A stretch of DNA of 64,000 nucleotides, from assembly GCA_019914945.1 (NCBI GenBank), contig CM034107.1, forward strand, positions 11,594,001 to 11,658,000. Reading direction: 5' to 3'. Origin of the DNA: Typha latifolia (Eukaryota > Streptophyta > Magnoliopsida > Poales > Typhaceae). The notes below the pieces were generated by a model. It ran no database searches. It was not told the DNA's origin and saw only the letters and a list, made by a program, of their open reading frames with translations. Position numbers and translations under genes: made by a program. Position 1 is the first letter of the stretch. Each line of letters starts with the position of its first letter. Of this stretch, positions 48,773 to 61,768 are shown one piece after another.

Positions 48773-50046
48773 AGTTTAGACTTTTTGAAGAAAAAGGTTT
48801 TAAACCGTCCACATAAGAAGGATAAATGTGAAGGAAGAAGAAACCCTAACCTTTTTCTCGTCAGATAATAGTGTAAAAAATAAATAAATAAAATCTTAAT
48901 CTTGTTAGTATTCTACTATACATAGATTATTTGCTTATTTGTAGAAGATGACAATTCGAAGTTGCTTATCTTCGACTACGTGGAGATTCTTTTTTGCCCT
49001 TTTTCATTAGAAAGTTGCTTAGCTTAAGATGATTTTATTTTAATTCAATGTGTTATTGTGTTTATAATGACTTGTACTAGTAGAGTTTCAAAAGTAATTT
49101 AAAGATATTTTATTTTACAATCTTATTTATTTTCAGAGTACAATGTGTTCTATATTATTAGATAATAAAATTTTATATAATTATAATGTCAAAATAATAT
49201 TTATGAAATACAACTGAGCAAACACTTATAAACTAAAAATATTATTATAAAATATAATAAGTTAAACATATGTTTAATAAATACAATATTATAAAATATA
49301 ATTAATCAAACAATTAATTTGTTTCTCTAGATACAACATATATGCCCCTAAATTATTCAGTGATTCTTCAGTGAATTGATGATAAGATAAATTTATTTTA
49401 GTATTAAGTTTAGTGGGGGAGATGGGAACGGTAAATAAAATTTTTAAACAGGCCTATTTTATTTATAAAAAAAAAACATCTAGTATTAGGCGTCAAATTT
49501 TATAGTTGCTAGAGAAAAAGGTATTATATTTTGGGGGAGTATTGCTCTAGTGCCAAATAGATTATGTTAGAAGTAAATGGCAACTATAAAGATAATATTA
49601 TTTTGTATATTATTATTAATTTTCTTTTTCTTTTTAAATAAATTGAGAGGCCCACTAGGAGGAACCGCAACCCATCGAATAAATATCTTAAAAAAAAGGA
49701 AAAACAAAATAGAAAAATAAAAAGGAAGAGGAAAGGATAGACTTCATAGCATTTAATATCCATCAAAGTAAGCAACGGTGTGGATTCCGAGACGGTTCTC
49801 CAATTCCACTGTTGAGTTTAGAATGGCGATGGCCGATGGAGACCTTCCGGTTCGAATTAGATGGCAGTGGGAAAGCGGGAGTGATGGATAAATATCCCCT
49901 TAATTAGGCTTCCCTCTTCGTGCTCTTACATTTATAGGAGAGTGGTCATGGCGGAATTGGGACCGGAGGTCGATAGGATCTCATTCGGGCTTCTTTTATA
50001 GGAGAGAGGATAGGAGAGGAGAGGAGAGGAGAGGAGGAGAGGAGAC
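48773..50046. other. AT-rich spacer and RING-H2 gene promoter
   Basis: No gene was recognised between the transposon block and the RING-H2 gene. A 22-codon frame at 49824 (MAMADGDLPVRIRWQW) has no family. A run of GGAGA units at about 50006-50043 lies in the leader, just before the RING-H2 ATG. Confidence 0.5.
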
Positions 50047-50211
50047 ATGATGATGTCGGCGGGGACGAATCTGGTGATGACGGTGATCGGATTCGCGGTG
50101 AGCGCCATGTTTATAGTGTTCGTGTGCACTAGGCTCATCTGCGCCCGAATCCATCTCAGGGCTTCTCGGAGGTCGTTTCCCACCGCCTCCAGATCCGATT
50201 TCAGCAGCGTT

Positions 50212-50257
<46 letters not shown>

Positions 50258-53090
50258 GTTTTGAATCTTTCTTAACCTCTCCTTCGATCTATAAGAGATC
50301 TCTTACTGGTTTTTTAGAAGAAAACTCTTGCAAAGATAGGATTTTTATTCTCTTTTCCCTCAAAATTTTCTCCATATATTAATATTCCACATCAAAAACA
50401 TCTCCTTTCTTTTTTCCACTGATGAGATCTCTCATGGATCAGCTGGAGCGCGGCCTCCATGGTTTAGAGCCTGCACTAGTAGCAAGCTTTCCGACTGAGA
50501 AGTTTGGGGATCAATTGTTTCAATCAGGAGAAGAAATCCAGTAAGTTGATTCGTTTTCCTTATCCTTGTTTTTCTCCATTTCATTTGTTATGCCTTCTTC
50601 CTGTTCTTTCTTTTCTGTGAGAATTTGACTCTGAATTTTGAGCTTTCTCTAACAAGTGGGTTTCCTTCTTTTATTTATATTCGTATATTTATCCGTTCGC
50701 CTTTTCATGCTACTGTTTGGTCCAATTGCCTGCGGTCATTAATTTCAGTTAGTTGAGAACTCGTGTCAAGATGCAACTTGAATTCGTATGTCATTATTGT
50801 GTAAACATCTGTTTTCCATGTAATGATTTTCTGGTAAGCTAGTTGGCTAGAGTCTGGGGAAGGTTTGTATATACTAATATCGTGGGAAGAAAGAAAAAGA
50901 AATTGCCTGACTGAAATCAGGGGCTGGTCCGTTCCAACAAGAAAGGAAAGGTGCCATGAACTTTCTATCTGCTATCTGTCAAAATTCTTCATGATCCACC
51001 TATTGTCTATTAGCCGACATCAGTCTACTCTCTACCTAGTATCTACTGATGACTTTTGAAATTTATCTCATGCTCGTCAGCCACTTGATATACCTTTTTC
51101 CCTCTGCAGAACCTGATACATCTTTTCTCCCTCTTCACTTCTCTAATTATGTGTTCTAAACGGAGTTTGAAGAGTTAATATCAAGATGAAAAGATCTTAG
51201 AATACTTCACGCAGCTTTTCCTTAATTAAGGTGAATCCTGGAGTAAAATGAGCATGGGGTTTATCAGATGATATGGCTACTAGATGAATTTTTGTTGGAT
51301 CTTCTGTGAGCAAAAGGATTGAAAGGCATTTAGACTTGTATGATTGCTAAAAGTGTATTAGTACTTATAATGGGTAACATAGTATTTGTTATCCTAATTA
51401 TTGTAGGGAACAAATCAAAGTTATATTTTAAGAAGATCATTGAGTCTAAAGTCTATAAGTAGGTTCTTTCAATTTTATAACAGAGAGGCTTTCTTTCTGA
51501 TCCTGAGAAACTTTGCTTTTTGATGGGATAATCATAAAATTGAAGAGACAGGATAACTATTGGATGAAATATCGTTTCTGCATATCCGTAGTGTCCTTGG
51601 AGCTTGACCAACTGTTTTTATGAAAAGATGATTGAAATTCATAAATGAAGCCACAGTAAGCTAAAATCTGTTGGGAGCATAAGATTTAGATTTTGAAGGC
51701 ATTCATGCTCTCTTGCCAGTGACTGATGATTCAAAATTTCTTTTATTCTTTTATTTTTGGGCATCCTGTTCTCTGAACATGTGTTTTTAACATGAATTCA
51801 TTGCTCTCTTGAGGTTTCTGGCAATTGCTTTTAGTTTGGAAATTAACATCTTATCATTTGCCTTTATATATACTACCAGCAGTGTCTTTTACAAGATGTA
51901 GTTTCATAGAATCAGTGGAAAATGGTAGATTCTCGTTAAATCGTATAAAATGCCAATCTTTGATGTGAAATTGCACCTTATAGGGGATCTTGTTCGTAAA
52001 CAATGTTAGGTTCATTAAGTTTTGACTCATGGGGGCATGCTGCTTGATATGGAAAAGACGGGAAATATCCAAATTAAAAGGTCAATCATATTAAGAGAAA
52101 CAGAGTGTATTATATATTTACTCTGTGCGGCGCTTCCCTCTTAAGAATGAAAGAGGAAGGATAAACAAACAACGAATAGAGAGGGGAGTGAGAATGGATG
52201 ATAAAGAAAATGAACCATTATCTTTAATTTAATGGCATCAGCATGGAGCTATATATTCTTAAATCCTTTTTGAATATCATGTGAACTGCAGGGTTTTATT
52301 TTCCTTATTGGCTCTTTCCAAGTCTTATTTTGGCCTGGTATAACTTTCTTATTGACTATTCATAAAGGAAGTTATACCAGCCAATATAACGGCAAGTAAA
52401 TCCACAATGATGATGCCATCATGTCCTACAAGTCACTCAATGAACAATTCCAAGCTTTATATTTGGACGGAAATTCATGGTTTAAATGTCCAAATGACAT
52501 TTTGGAGCACCTTTCTTTATTTCTCTATATCTTTAGTGCTCACTCTTTTCTATATTTATTTTTAACAGTTCCATATGGTTGTTTATTGTTACCCATTTTC
52601 TTATTTATTAGTTGCTTGAATACTGGCTATATCTAATCTGCATGTTTAATGTTTGGAATTGCCTCTTTTTAGATGTACGGTGTGTCTTGGGGAATATCAA
52701 GAGAAAGATGTTTTGCGCATTCTTCCTTATTGTGGCCACTCCTTCCATGTTACATGCATCGACATATGGCTAAAGCAGCATTCGACATGCCCTGTTTGTA
52801 GAGTTTCTTTGCGTGATTCTCCTGATAGGAGACGTGCAATGCGACCTGTCTACAGTGCTGCAATCAGATCCTTCTACTCTTCTGGACCTTTTCAGCCAGA
52901 CCCATGTAACCATGCAGGCCATGATTCTTCAAGGGCAGCGGATAACCAGAGAGCAGAATCCACCCAAGAGCTTGTTTCTGAGCCACGTGGAGACAGCGGA
53001 AATGTTTCTACTGTTAGGGTGGTTAACGGCCCTACCAAAATAGTCTATGGAACAAGGGGAAAACTCATGGAGAGCCCATCCTATTCTTAG
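50047..53090 (+). CDS. RING-H2 finger E3 ubiquitin ligase, ATL-like, three exons
   Basis: 225 residues from exons 50047-50208, 50443-50540 and 52673-53090. A membrane segment covers about residues 7-28 ([17 protein letters not shown]), followed by a basic stretch [14 protein letters not shown]. Exon 2 encodes the GLD-like block [18 protein letters not shown] that precedes the finger in ATL proteins. The RING-H2 finger starts [20 protein letters not shown] and continues GHSFHVTC ... CPVC with the C3H2C3 pattern. ATL proteins pass ubiquitin from an E2 to membrane-associated targets; the target here is unknown. The Ser/Arg-rich C-terminal 100 residues have no known domain. Intron 1 begins with a CT microsatellite (about 50215-50254) right after the donor; intron 2 is 2.1 kb. 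The ATG is doubled and the first was used. Confidence 0.9.
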
Positions 53091-54324
53091 CACTTGAATG
53101 TTTACATGAAGTAGATAATTGCTGCTTGAGATCGCTTTATGTGATAAAGAGCCATTAGAAGAGATGTTAGTTTCTTGTGGCTCAAATGTACATATCACAA
53201 ATTCCTTCAACTCTTTTTTAAAATTCGTCATTCACTTCCACAATCTGAGTTGAGGTTTCATTGTTCAGTTGCTCACTCTCTCTTCTCTATGTTTCTTTTT
53301 TGAGTTAGAGTTGGTAAGATCTACCATTTGATAACACAAGCAGTAGAACAAAACCATGTGCAATTGCTCAGCAATGTCAGGTTCTGTTTCCTTATCGTAC
53401 CCTTAATTTTCTCAAGGAAGAACCTTTAATAGATAATTGATTCTTACTTTAAGGCGACTGGTTTAGATATTTGTACGCTGGATGTAATTTGTAGTTTTGT
53501 ATTCTGTACATTATAGCTGATGTTGTCTGGTAGGTTGTTTCCTGGTTTCATGAATGAAACAGAGTGATATTTAACCTTTCATCAAAAAATTTATTCTTTT
53601 AAAAAGAAAATCTTAAAGGCGAATTCATTGGATTATGTTCTATTGTTCTATTGTTCTTTTATGTGAGAAAGCATGTATCTTGAGCTGTTGACTTTTAGCA
53701 AAATAAGTTGTTTGTCTTCGACAAGCTTTGAGACAGCATAGATGTGGATTGTATCCACCAAAACGCGTAGCATGCTTACATTATTTTTCTCATGTCAACC
53801 GTTACTGGCATTATCCAAGGACTTCTGCAATGTTCGATCAGGCAGGGTCAAACTCTGTTCGTTAGAATGCAACTAAAAAATCCACGAAGTAAGCATCTCC
53901 ATCTCTGGATGATGCTAAAAGACAGAGTAGATTGGGTTAGTACAACAACAACAACCTCTCTAATAATAATAAAGAGAGGAATCTGCAAGACTGTCAACAC
54001 AAACCGAGTCTCATCAGCTGAAGGATCTAAACACAAATGTATCACAACGCCCTGTGAGTTGTGACGTTCAGCCTGGTCTTTTTCGTGAGACAAAGTAAAT
54101 GAAATGGCAGAAAAGATACGAAGACATAATAATAGTAGATTTATTATTCTCTAGTAAGACTCCTCGAACAGCATAAGATTGGAAGTACAGACAACTAGAC
54201 TCAACTGGATACCGTAGCAAGGCCCTCAACTTATTAGGAAACTATTCAAACACCTGGAGGCACAGCAAAGAAACGAACTAAACTAGCAAGTCAGAAGCCT
54301 AGAAACCTTACCCTCGCTTCTATA
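53091..54324. other. Convergent 3' region, RING-H2 and aldolase
   Basis: Likely 3' UTRs of both genes. A frame at 53792-54064 has no recognisable product. Nothing else supported. Confidence 0.55.
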
Positions 54325-55647
54325 TCAATATTTATAGTCCTTGACATGTAGACTCTCCGAGACACCTTGTCCCTTGGCAGCGTCTCCCTTATATTCACCA
54401 AGAGTGGCCTCGGAGTTTGCCTTGCACCTGGCAAGAAAAGCAGCCCTTGCCTTGTCGATGTTGTCCTCTTTCCCAAGCCATGTCTTGAGTGTGCTCTGCT
54501 GCAAAGCACGCCCAAATGAGAAAGAGAGTGCCCATGGCTTCTTTCCCTTCAGCTTGTTCATTGCATTTAGGTTCAGAGTTGCCTCCTCCTCACTCTGACC
54601 ACCCGAGAGGAAAACGATAGCTGGAACGGCTGCCGGAACAGTCCTCAGGAGAGTGCGGACCGTGTACTCAGCAACCACCTCTGGTGCAACCTTCTTCGCC
54701 TCTGATCCAGGAGTAACCATGTTCGGTTTCAGCAACGATCCCTCCAACAGAACATGGTGATCATTAAGTGCTTTGTAACACGCAGCAAGCACGCGCTCTG
54801 TGACTTCCGCACAACGGTTGATGTCATGAGGACCATCGACAAGGATCTCCGGCTCTACGATTGGAACCAGGCCATTCTCCTGGCAGATGATGGCATAGCG
54901 AGCTAGCCCACTGGCGTTCTCATTGATGGCAAGCTGAGATGGCTCATTTGGACTGATCTTTAAGACAGCACGCCACTTAGCAAAACGAGCCCCTGCCTCG
55001 TAGTACTTGGCACAGCGCTTGCCGAGGTCATCGTGGCCTTGAGAGGTAGTCTCGCCATTGGTCCCATAAAGCTCGACTGTGCCCTTGTCAACCTTGATAC
55101 CAGGAAGGACGCCACCCTCCTTGAGGACTTCAACAAAGGGCTTGCCGCTAGCAGTCTTCTGGTAGAGGGTCTCCTCAAAAAGGATGACCCCGCTCAGGTA
55201 CTGCAGAGCACCGGGTGTGCAAAAGAGGAGCTCCCGGAGGGCTCGTCGGTTGGTCTCGACATTCTCCACATTAATGCTGGCAAGACGCTTACCAATAGTG
55301 CCAGTGGACTCATCAGCGGCTAGAATCCCCTTACCAGGGGTGCCAATATAAGCAGCATTCGCAATAAGCTCGTCTGCCAAAAAAAAAAAGCCAAAATAGA
55401 GGAACATAGCAGTATAATCAACAGCCAAAAAAGCTAACAGTAAATTAGAAGCCCAAATTTCAGCACAAAGTACAAAGTTACAATCCATTAACGTACTAAA
55501 CTAAAGATTCATATTCACAGTGCTGTCAGAACGATGCTTTAAGAAGGTATCTACTAGCAAAAGACACTAAAAATCCTTTTCAAGAAATATGTCACCTGCG
55601 TACGCGAAATATACAATTTTAATTTCCTCAATAGACTAACACACGCA

Positions 55648-55690
<43 letters not shown>

Positions 55691-56211
55691 ATTTTTTTTA
55701 ATTCTCATTTTATAAGAGCAACACCAACTCAATCAAGGGCAGGGCACGCAAACACGAACAGCTAAAGCATGATCTTTGAAGACGTCAATGTTTTATCGAA
55801 ATTCACAACAAGGACAGCTAAAGCATGAGGAACTCTGGTATGTATAGGAAAGAAAGCGGGAAAAATTTCTACAGAGTATTTATTAAGCAAACGCTTACAT
55901 CATAACAATATGACAAACAATCCTACTCCAGTTGCAAACAGAAAATTGAGTTGTATGATTCTAAATAAGGCCCAGATGGATATATTAAACAATACAACTA
56001 TCAAAATTAAAACAGCAGAAATTTCTATTTATCCGCATTCATGCAAACGGAGATAACATAGAATCTAAGGAGCAGAGAAAGATTGTATATATATATATAA
56101 CACTAAAAAAAGAACAAAGCTTTGATCTTTCTTATGCCCAGTACAAGAGAATAAAAATAAAGCAGGAGAAATTAAGAAATTACCACGATATTTCCCACAG
56201 TAGGCAGACAT
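54325..56211 (-). CDS. FBA: Fructose-bisphosphate aldolase, class I, cytosolic
   Basis: Cleaves fructose-1,6-bisphosphate to two triose phosphates in glycolysis, and works in reverse for sucrose synthesis. Exons on the minus strand are 56211-56184 (Met-Ser-Ala-Tyr-Cys-Gly-Lys-Tyr-Arg plus one base) and 55373-54325, giving 358 residues, the exact usual length of plant cytosolic aldolases. No plastid transit peptide is present. The Schiff-base lysine is Lys225 in [10 protein letters not shown]. Other hallmarks are [24 protein letters not shown] and [13 protein letters not shown]. The C-terminus ends in the conserved KDYKY with the terminal Tyr that touches the active site. The long open frame reads into the intron upstream of 55373, so the naive start there is wrong. 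The small first coding exon before an 810-bp intron is typical for this subfamily. Confidence 0.96.
55650..55687. repeat. (GA)n microsatellite in the aldolase intron
   Basis: About 18 GA units inside the single intron of the aldolase gene. Confidence 0.92.
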
Positions 56212-56261
56212 GTTTGCTTCCCTCTGCTACTCTCTGGAGATGAATGGAGGAGGGGATAAAG

Positions 56262-56267
56262 TTTATA
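56262..56267 (-). promoter_or_regulatory. Likely TATA box of the aldolase gene
   Basis: TATAAA on the minus strand, about 50 bases before the ATG at 56211. If used, the leader would be about 20-25 bases. Assigned by motif and position only. Confidence 0.4.
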
Positions 56268-58083
56268 ACAGAAGCAGTCGTGCTTGGGGATGAAGAAACT
56301 TCGGGAATATACCCACACTCATCATCTCTCTGATAAATCCACGTAGCAGGCCTACGTGCGATCTAATTAAAAGGCCACCGAAATCTACTGGACCAACTGA
56401 TGGAACATTCTCACTCCTTCATTTCGATCTTATCTTCGGTCTCTTCCTCATTTATGTTATATTTGAAGCAATTTAAGATAGATGTGCTTTTTGCAAACCC
56501 ATTAAATAAGTCGGCCCGTAGTTACTGTGTTATGTGGTTAGAAGGTATAAAGTTCTAAGTTTATTCTGGTTCTGAGCTTATCGGCATCTGCACTTGTTCT
56601 GACGACGGCCTAACAAGCATCAGAATTTGTAGCCAAGTGGGTGGGCATGATGAGAATACTTGAGAAGGTTGGGTTCGACAAGCTTCAATTGACTCGTTTT
56701 CGCTCTTTCAAACTTCCCACAGATCACATGATCTGCAGGAGATGAGATTGGAAGCCTACCGGAGATAACAAAATAAAATCATCATTTTATTGCACCGTAG
56801 TCCATCTTCTTCTTCTTCTTCTTCTTCTTTTTTCTTAAATTAATCTAAAATCTAGATCTGGGCCTATGTCTATCTACAGTCAAAAAGGTCTACGACGGAT
56901 AGAGAGATGATTAGATCCGAATCACCAAATTCCAAGTGAAGCCGCTCAACTCCAAATGCCGTACGAATCATGTCAGTTTGGTGATAAAAAAGAAATATAA
57001 GCAATCCAAAGAAAGGGGGGCCTAACTTGCGATTTAATTTGATGGCCCTCACCTCACACAAAAGGGAAAATCGATTTGAGTATTTGTTATATTTCTTTAG
57101 GCGACCTTGTACCTTGAGTACTTTATTAATCTTCTTAATATCTTGGATTAATGCAATGGAGAATAGGACGTTTCTGGCATTACCTCTTGAGGATTCTTAG
57201 TATCAATCAATCAGTATGATGGTAGTAATTAATATATGGGATTTGTAGTTTACTTCATGCATGCGCACATTAATATATAAATTATAATCCAATCTCAATC
57301 ATAGTAGCTCAATTAGTGATTTCGTGGAGAAAGATATTCTGCTCGAAAGCAAAGAGATCCTGTGTTCTCTGGCTACAAGGAAAGAGGAGAACATCTACAA
57401 AGATCGTGTACAAACATACATACTTTCCAGAATTTTCAAGCAATCCGGATTCCAAGTATGACTTGGGTCATAAACATACTATTGTTGCTTGGATTCATTA
57501 ATATGCCCAAATCTATAAACGCTCTAATTCTACTTAATAAAGGTGATGACCAGAATAAATTAAGCAGATCTAGAGCAAACTCGGGAAGGGTGGAGAATGA
57601 TGGATTATAGTTCGCGAGTTTCTTGATAAAATGACCATGGCCATTGTAGCATTAAAAGTTCTTCTTCAGGAAATAAAGAAGAAAGGGATGGCAATCTGTT
57701 GTACATTTGTGGCGGAATCTCCGGGGAATTCATTATTATTGTCATTCCTTGCACAAAGTGGGGAAGAAGGCGAAATAGAGGAGAAAAAGAACAAACCACT
57801 GAAAACAAGCAAAAGAACATGAATGGATGAATCAGGAGGGAAGAAAAGTTTACAACTTTTCATAAAATGGAAGTACATTTTATTCCCATAAAAGATTGCT
57901 AAGTATCTTGTACTTGTGAAATGAACAGAGTTCTGTTCTTTTTACAGAAAAATATATCAACAGGAGAAGAAATCCAAGCAACTACCATTCACAATTCTGC
58001 AACTAAGATCAACTAGCATACATACCCTCTCCTACTTACGTACGTACTTACCTCTTCTTCCAAAGAATGCCAGATCAAGGCAA
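56268..58083. other. Intergenic, aldolase promoter to DUF868 3' end
   Basis: Contains a CTT/TTC tract near 56807-56830 and AT-rich sequence. The frames at 57.3-57.8 kb have no recognisable product. The right end is probably the 3' UTR of the DUF868 gene. Confidence 0.5.
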
Positions 58084-59028
58084 TCACAGTAATGTCGCAG
58101 TCCCGTAATTGTACTTGGATGCTTTGATCAATAAAGAGAAGCCATTGACTCCTTTCTCCTTGTTGATCACCTCCTCCTCCAGCCACAGCCTGCTCTCCAA
58201 CGCGCTCCTCGCGCGAAACATGAACACCGCATTCCCCGCCGGATTGCTAAACCACCACCCATGCACGTCCCACATCATGTCCACCGGCGACCCGTCGACG
58301 AAAATAGTCTGATTCCCTCTAAAATTCCATCCTAGCCTTCTCACATATACCGCCCTCTTATTGTCGACGCAAACCGATAGCTCTGCATCTCCCTTGTCCC
58401 ATGCATCAACTTTGCATCTAATAGTTATCTCATGATCATTGCCGTCATCGCGAAACCTGGCCTTGGTGGAGTACAAGGCATGGCCGAGGACCTCTTCCTT
58501 GCGACCAACCATGGAGAATTCTGCAGCTGGGATTGTACTTACGTCAAGCTTCTTGACGTAGTCCTTGCTCATGTCTCCGAGCAAGAGGGCCAGCTCGGAG
58601 TCGACGGTGACGACAACATAGAAATCACTGATAGGCTCTGGCCCAGATGCGTACTTAGCGGAATTGATGTCCCAAAAGAGGCAAACCACGCAGCTACCCG
58701 AAGTGAACGTTCTGCTTCCTTTCTTCTTGCGCAAGAGCTGGAAGGAGTTCATGGCATTGCTCTTCTTCCTTTGGTTGGATGAGTGCAATTCTTCTACGCT
58801 AACAGACAGAGATGGACCCAGAGGATTCTTGGACCATGTAATTGTTACGAGGAGCTCTTTTTGGGAAGAAGGGAGAAGAGTGCGGTAGAGGCAAGAGACG
58901 GCGCTTTGAACCGAATTCTTCTCGACGACGACGATGGACGAGTTGCTGCCGCCGCTGCTGCTTCCAGAGCAGGAGACGTCGGAGACTCTCACCGCGTGCT
59001 CGCTGAAGCAGGAGACGAAGTCCTTCAT
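58084..59028 (-). CDS. DUF868 family protein
   Basis: Single-exon gene of 314 residues. The start at Met 59028 (MKDFVSCFSEHAVRVSDVSC) was chosen because this is the conserved beginning of the family; an in-frame Met at 59091 adds 21 poorly conserved residues. Conserved blocks include KELLVTITWSKNPLGPSLSV, the VVCLFWDINSAKYASGPEP region, SDFYVVVTVDSELALLLGD and VDMMWDVHGWWFSNPAGNAV. DUF868 (PF05910) is a plant-specific family of mostly one-exon genes with no established biochemical role. No signal peptide or membrane segment is seen. A short poly-Ser and poly-Val run lies near residues 21-35. Confidence 0.9.
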   Translation of the reverse strand: MKDFVSCFSEHAVRVSDVSCSGSSSGGSNSSIVVVEKNSVQSAVSCLYRTLLPSSQKELLVTITWSKNPLGPSLSVSVEELHSSNQRKKSNAMNSFQLLRKKKGSRTFTSGSCVVCLFWDINSAKYASGPEPISDFYVVVTVDSELALLLGDMSKDYVKKLDVSTIPAAEFSMVGRKEEVLGHALYSTKARFRDDGNDHEITIRCKVDAWDKGDAELSVCVDNKRAVYVRRLGWNFRGNQTIFVDGSPVDMMWDVHGWWFSNPAGNAVFMFRARSALESRLWLEEEVINKEKGVNGFSLLIKASKYNYGTATLL

Positions 59029-59384
59029 TGGATTGGGACTCTTTGCTCTGCTCTGCTTACCTCTCTGTCCTTTGTATTCTTTGTGTATCACGTCAGGCCT
59101 TAAAAGCTCAAAAAGATATAAGCAAGAGATATATGTGTTCTAAAAGGGAAGGGAGTCTATAAGGGGAGGAATCTCTTAAGTGCAAAGCTTGAGAAGGGAG
59201 GGAATAATGTTGCCTTGCCTTGTTCTTCTTCGTTACCTTTGATTGCTAACATAATTTGTTAGCTAAACAAAGGGCTTCTAAGGCCTTAATTGGTACTCAA
59301 CTTTTGTCTAATTAAGCTCCGTATCTTTGCACAGCTATCCATTCATTGGCTTCTAAAATTAATTAAAGGAAGGATCCTGCTCCC

Positions 59385-59429
<45 letters not shown>

Positions 59430-60390
59430 GATTATATTTTTCTTCTTTCCTCTTCTTGCTGCATAAATTAAGGAGAATTGTGAGGTAGACATGATTAGCA
59501 GAGATTAATTACTATTAGGGGAGATAGAGTCCAGAGAGATTAAAAACATGCATATGACTTGCTCCTTGATGGCATTCAAAAACCTTGGGAGAATAACAAA
59601 AATTAATTTGAGATAGAATCAAAAAAAGGCTAGATTTTAGAAGTGGACAATTCTGAGACTGGATCCTAGAGCTTAGAGATTAGAGGTATAGGTTTCTGAA
59701 GCTAGTTGTGCCCGAGTGCCAATCGCTTTTGGTGGTGTTAGCTGTCATTCGAGATATATCTCCAAGTTAGGCACAACTGGGGATGCAAGTTGGAGCATCA
59801 AGATTCAAGATTGACTTGTGGCCAAGCAGTTAGGCAAGTTGACAGTTTGGTTTAGTCATTATTTGCCTATCATTATATATTAGCAGACAAAAACCCTGCA
59901 TAATGGAATGCATAATAGTAGATTACATCGGGCCTAGCAGCTTGTTCTTATTGTTTAATATTGTTTACTTGATCTATACAATAGTAGTGTTCTTTATTTT
60001 TATTTGGGTCTATACAAATCTGATTGGTTCATCAGCCGCCAAACATAACTTAAAATATAACATGAGAAAGAGCTGGTACTTCAATTTGGATTCTTACTTG
60101 GTTATCCATGATGCAAAGGTAAATACCAACCACCATTACACCAACCTTCCTCTCATAAATTTTAGAAAAAAAAATTAGAAAGAAGAAAATCTCAGCATCT
60201 GGCAGTGCCTTGTTTGAATGTGTTGCTGTAATTTTATGTTAATCAACCTGATATAGTTTTAACCATCGTCACGAGGTTAGTACTTGGAGTTGTGGGCCGT
60301 CTGCAAGCATAAATAACAAATAGTTTGCAAACAGTCTCAATAGGACAGAAGAATGTAGATTCATAGAACACAGCACTACCATAGTTGAAC

Positions 60391-60438
<48 letters not shown>

Positions 60439-61768
60439 AACGAACTTAATACTGTTTGAATTCACCAACTAACACCAAATTAATACTTCTAAAATAACAA
60501 TAAATGGAGTAAAAAAGAAACAAAGAAAGGGGGTCCCCTGTTTTAGTGGGGTTAAGTTGTTCCCTCTACAGCATTCCACAATTAATTCGTACCATGTTTC
60601 CGTTCTGGCTATTGGTCTGGAGTGGAAGCTTCCTCGTGTAAAAATTGGGATTCCGTGTGGTACTGGGGACAACCCACACAATTAATTGGTAGAGAAAGAT
60701 GCTTCCATTTCAAGCCGATGGTTTACAATCTCTGTTTCCAATAATGAAGTGTACGTTTTAAGCCTTGAATATTTGGCTTCTCAAATATATAATTTTGCAT
60801 TAGTCTTATCATAGCCAGCAACACCACGTTCATCCCTCCTTGTTATATCTTCTTACATGATTAGCAACCGAGGAGAAGTAGTAGTAGTATTTATTATTAA
60901 ACCAACGACATCGCATCCACCAAATGCATGTGCAACCCATCATGTCATCCAATAAAAAAATTAACTAATTGTATATAGGGACTCCTCAAGAACGGTTAGT
61001 ACTTAATAAATCTAAGCATGCCACAGTGAATTAAGTAGTTGGTTAGCATAAGAAATGCGAGATCCATCGACAGACTCATGTGATGCACAACTCTCGTGCC
61101 CTTCTCTTCTGAAGGCAAACTCTAACTATATATATATATATATATCTTCATGTTGTCTTTCTACTTGAGACAAGGAACTATATATAATGCGTTAACTGTT
61201 GAGATAAATCTAGGATAAGTACACAGTTTTAACTTGGAAAACACATTGCTTCTATATGGATGGTTATGGAAGCATTAAAATCTCGGCCAGGGTAGATATT
61301 GGGAACGACAAATCCAAGTTGCGTTCCCTCAGGATGCAGCTCCCATGCTATTTATTATCCATTACTCTTATCCTTATCTTTGTTTATTTTTCTTATCTTC
61401 CTATCATTTATAACTTCTGCCTCCTTTGCTAAAGAATATAATTTCCAAGTAAAGATATGCAACTTAATGGAAGTGAAGTGAAGTGAAGCACGAGAAAAAA
61501 AAAATAAACAAGTTAAACGTGACACAAACGATATAACTAATCAGAACAACTTCAGTGCCCAAATCCTTGAGATTTTAAGCAATGTGGTCGACTGCCAGAC
61601 TTACAAGCAGCTTTACTAGTAAATTCTGGTCCAAGAGACCAAGCAAGACATTTATGCAAGCCAAAAAGACCGCGAGAATAAGAAGATAAAACCTCGGAAT
61701 TCGTCTCTTAAGATCCCAACATCAGTATAGATAATCTGATAAAAAGATAAAAATCCTGATTACAAGCC
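59029..61768. other. AT-rich intergenic region
   Basis: Begins with the DUF868 promoter. Contains an AT/AC microsatellite at about 59387-59427 and a long AT tract at about 60392-60435. The 91-codon frame at 59903-60178 is hydrophobic and matches nothing. No gene called. Confidence 0.5.

Noticed and set aside
55374..55488. Upstream extension of the aldolase frame as its N-terminus
   Set aside because: The extension reads intron sequence. A correct acceptor at 55374 and a matching first exon at 56211-56184 give the standard cytosolic start.
59903..60178. Possible small membrane protein
   Set aside because: The hydrophobic run is what AT-rich DNA gives by chance. No homologue is recognised and the C-terminal half is unstructured in composition.
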